Assembly (NCBI GenBank): GCA_963727545.1 | Contig: CAVSGS010000005.1 | Location: 558,001-622,000, forward strand | Direction of reading: 5' to 3' | DNA from: Flexifilum sp963727545 | GTDB taxonomy: Bacteria; Chloroflexota; Anaerolineae; Aggregatilineales; Phototrophicaceae | Length of the DNA stretch: 64,000 nucleotides | Shown: one piece after another, positions 62,151 to 64,000 of the stretch | Position numbering within the stretch: position 1 is the stretch's first letter | How the letters are laid out: each line of letters begins with the position of its first letter | The notes under the pieces: model-generated | Told to the model about the DNA's origin: nothing | The model's input: only the letters and a program-made list of their open reading frames with translations | Databases searched by the model: none | Made by a program: the position numbers and the translations under genes

Positions 62151-63350
62151 TCAGACCACCAGTACTTCGGCGTCAGGCGCAATATTGTGCAGCATCTGCC
62201 GGATCTCCAACTCGTACAAGCGGTTCATGACCAAGACACTATCAGGTTTGTCGTCCAGCAGATACTCTGCCGAGACAATCTTATGTCCCGTTCCGGCGAT
62301 GTACATCCCCTGCTTGCGCGGGTTGATGTCAACCACGTGACGAATAGTGTTCGCTTTAGGCACCGTATTCAAGAACGTTACGCCCTTAGAACCGGCTCCC
62401 CACAGAGCGACTTTCTGCGATTGCTCCGCCAACTCTTCCAGCATGTAAGTCCAATAGGTGAGCTTCTCGCGGTAGCGCTGGCTGAATTCGTCCGCTAGTT
62501 GTTTCAAATGCAGGATCGAATAGTTGGTTGAGATGGTTCTCGCCGCAGCGTCGCCGTGAGCGAGTACCGCTTCGATGCTGATGAACTGACCCCCATAGGT
62601 TTCTTCGTGATGCAAAACCTCGAATCCGGCGGCTTGGAACAGATAAATCAACGAATTGGGCGTGAAGTAGCCGCAGTGCTCGTAAATGATGTCCCACACA
62701 CTGGAGTCGCGCAGGCTGAACAGCGCATTGGGCACTTCAAAGTAAACAACCGAGTGATCATTCGGATCAATGGAACGGCGTATGCCCGCCAAAAAGTCGC
62801 AGGGCTGCTCGATGTGTTCGAGGACGTGACGGCAGCAAATCATGTCTGCCCGATAGCTACTATACTTCTCCGAGTAGAAATCTTGGATGAACGTGAGATC
62901 GGAAGCCGTATCCAAGTCGCCATTCGGGACGTAACTAGGGTCGAACCCATAGCCCTTGTTATTACCCGCCCGCGACATCAGCCGCAGGAAATCACCCTTG
63001 CCACAGCCAACATCGATAACAACCTTTTGATACAGGTTATAGCGACTGGTCAAACTCTCGGCAAGCTGCTCAGCAAACTCCTGAAAGCGCGGCGAGAAAT
63101 GCAGCGAGTTCTCGTACTGCTGGTTATATTTCATCAACTCCGGATCAAACACCGCGTTATAGATATGACCACACGTGTGGCAGAACACAAGACCGATGTC
63201 TCCCCTCGGTACCGCCACCGCTTCCTCGCGGGTAGTTAGCAGGATATTGCAGTGAGTCGGCACCTTCGGCAAATCGAAGAAAGCGCTGACGTCACTGCTT
63301 CCACATACTGGACAATTGGACCGACTTGGGATCGACATAGTTCCACTCAT
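62151..63350 (-). CDS. C-methyltransferase-like SAM enzyme, Methyltransf_13/14 architecture (399 aa)
   Basis: The three-part layout matches sugar C-methyltransferases and related enzymes. An N-terminal zinc-binding domain has CPVCGSSDVSAFFDLPKVPT and CHTCGHIYN. The SAM domain has VVIDVGCGKGDFLRLMSRAG near residue 110 and MICCRHVLEHIEQPCDFLAG near 170. The C-terminal Methyltransf_14-like domain has VALWGAGSKGVTFLNTVPKA and VDINPRKQGMYIAGTGHKIV. A start five codons downstream (MSIPSRSN) is also possible. A paralogue of the same type lies immediately upstream. Confidence 0.88.
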   Translation of the reverse strand: MSGTMSIPSRSNCPVCGSSDVSAFFDLPKVPTHCNILLTTREEAVAVPRGDIGLVFCHTCGHIYNAVFDPELMKYNQQYENSLHFSPRFQEFAEQLAESLTSRYNLYQKVVIDVGCGKGDFLRLMSRAGNNKGYGFDPSYVPNGDLDTASDLTFIQDFYSEKYSSYRADMICCRHVLEHIEQPCDFLAGIRRSIDPNDHSVVYFEVPNALFSLRDSSVWDIIYEHCGYFTPNSLIYLFQAAGFEVLHHEETYGGQFISIEAVLAHGDAAARTISTNYSILHLKQLADEFSQRYREKLTYWTYMLEELAEQSQKVALWGAGSKGVTFLNTVPKANTIRHVVDINPRKQGMYIAGTGHKIVSAEYLLDDKPDSVLVMNRLYELEIRQMLHNIAPDAEVLVV

Positions 63351-63364
63351 TACTCAAGACTCAA

Positions 63365-64000
63365 CTACAACGAAAGCAGCGTTGGCTGAAGATTCATTTC
63401 CGACAAGGTCGCGCCGATCTCTTCACAGTAGACCGGATTCATAACGATTACCGCATCGGGCTTAAGCTGGCGGAGGAAATCGGGCTGCACGATCTCCTGT
63501 CCGGTTCCTGCCATGAACATGCTCGTCTTACGGGGGTTGATGTCCACGACGTATTCGATTGCATCGTGGATTCCGAGTGTCGTCAGAAAGGCGACCCCCT
63601 TCGAGCCACCACCCCAGATGACAACTTTTTTACCCGCTTGCGCGAGATCGCCAATGGTCGTTTGCCAGCGCTCGCGCAATTGTTGGACGCGGCGAGCAAA
63701 CTGTTCCGTCTGCGCTTGCAGTGCCGCGATCGCCTGCGGCGACGTGGCGGCTCCTTGCTCGACGTGAGCAGGCGTCGCTTCGACGATCAAGTACTGCGCG
63801 TTATAGGCGGTATAGACGCGCGCGACCTCAAAGCCGCTCCGCTTGAAAAGATAGGTCAGCGAAGCCGGTGTAAAGTAGGAGCAGTGTTCGTAGTAGACAT
63901 CCCAGAAAGCCGTATCGTTCAAGACGTACCCGGCATTCGGAATTTGGAAGAAAACCGCGCAGTCCGGGTTCTGCGCCACCGAGCGCCGCACACTACTCAC
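63365..64000 (-). CDS. Second C-methyltransferase-like SAM enzyme, partial (C-terminal 211 aa)
   Basis: The gene runs off the right edge of the window, so its start is not seen. What remains begins inside the SAM domain (SVRRSVAQNPDCAVFFQIPN, YYEHCSYFTPASLTYLFKRS) and includes the whole C-terminal domain, VVIWGGGSKGVAFLTTLG and VDINPRKTSMFMAGTGQEIV. It is clearly a paralogue of the next gene, 15 bases downstream, sharing the GSKGV.FL and VDINPRK blocks. The two probably act on related sugar substrates in one pathway. Confidence 0.85.
   Translation of the reverse strand: MSSVRRSVAQNPDCAVFFQIPNAGYVLNDTAFWDVYYEHCSYFTPASLTYLFKRSGFEVARVYTAYNAQYLIVEATPAHVEQGAATSPQAIAALQAQTEQFARRVQQLRERWQTTIGDLAQAGKKVVIWGGGSKGVAFLTTLGIHDAIEYVVDINPRKTSMFMAGTGQEIVQPDFLRQLKPDAVIVMNPVYCEEIGATLSEMNLQPTLLSL

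Noticed and set aside
1..64000. CRISPR arrays, rRNA and tRNA genes
   Set aside because: No regularly spaced direct repeats, no rRNA-like conserved blocks and no tRNA T-loop/acceptor pattern were noticed by eye; a tRNA scan was not possible.

Overview
The window reads like a chromosomal segment of a heterotrophic Chloroflexota bacterium, probably an Anaerolineae-type lineage. This is an inference from gene content: many carbohydrate ABC importers paired with LacI regulators and glycoside hydrolases, a very large GAF/PAS sensor fused to a PhoB-type DNA-binding domain, an orphan DUF4157 (eCIS-core) protein, and GC near the high fifties. No rRNA, tRNA or CRISPR array was recognised. LAYOUT: 1-4.2 kb holds a frameshifted membrane glycosyltransferase cut by the window edge, then small unrecognised genes and the C-terminal stump of a large serine recombinase, probably the worn remains of an integrated element. 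4.2-13.1 kb is an L-arabinose unit: a LacI repressor divergent from a GH51 arabinofuranosidase and a complete peptide-type ABC importer (SBP, two permeases, two ATPases). 13.3-19.3 kb, minus strand, is a sucrose unit: LacI regulator, SBP, two permeases and sucrose phosphorylase. 19.7-30.3 kb is an L-fucose unit: FucU/RbsD mutarotase, LacI, SBP, two permeases, GH95 and GH29 fucosidases, with three copies of one operator-like palindrome. 30.3-37.3 kb is an alpha-glycoside/xyloside unit: GH31, two permeases, SBP and LacI, with a 36-bp perfect palindrome at the regulator's start. None of the four SBP/permease sets 3' of the arabinose unit carries its own ATPase, so a shared MsmK/UgpC-type ATPase elsewhere is implied for these. 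37.7-44.2 kb holds a small ABM-like protein and an osmoprotectant (OpuC/OsmX-type) importer. Its first permease appears to start at ATT behind a perfect Shine-Dalgarno sequence. Its second carries an extracytoplasmic insert that looks like two tandem Nfu_N-like repeats. 44.4-47.7 kb is a DUF4157 metalloprotease-like protein with a putative C-terminal PD-(D/E)XK nuclease domain, followed by a small acidic protein that could be its immunity partner. 47.9-52.2 kb has a sulfatase, an ArsR regulator, a ferritin-like protein divergent from an XRE-cupin regulator, and a patatin-like lipase. 52.2-56.0 kb encodes the fused sensor/receiver/winged-helix protein and an FHA protein. 56.0-57.1 kb looks empty. 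57.1-64 kb, minus strand, is a surface-glycan/secondary-metabolite type cluster: two tandem SAM methyltransferases, GT4 glycosyltransferase, PIG-L deacetylase, an unrecognised beta-rich protein and an FkbM methyltransferase. The last two are each interrupted by one in-frame stop. TOGETHER the hydrolases (GH51, GH95, GH29, GH31) and their importers fit uptake and trimming of plant hemicellulose side chains such as arabinosylated or fucosylated xyloglucan oligosaccharides, with separate regulators per sugar. Four genes are disrupted (two indels, two stops), which could be real decay or residual assembly error.
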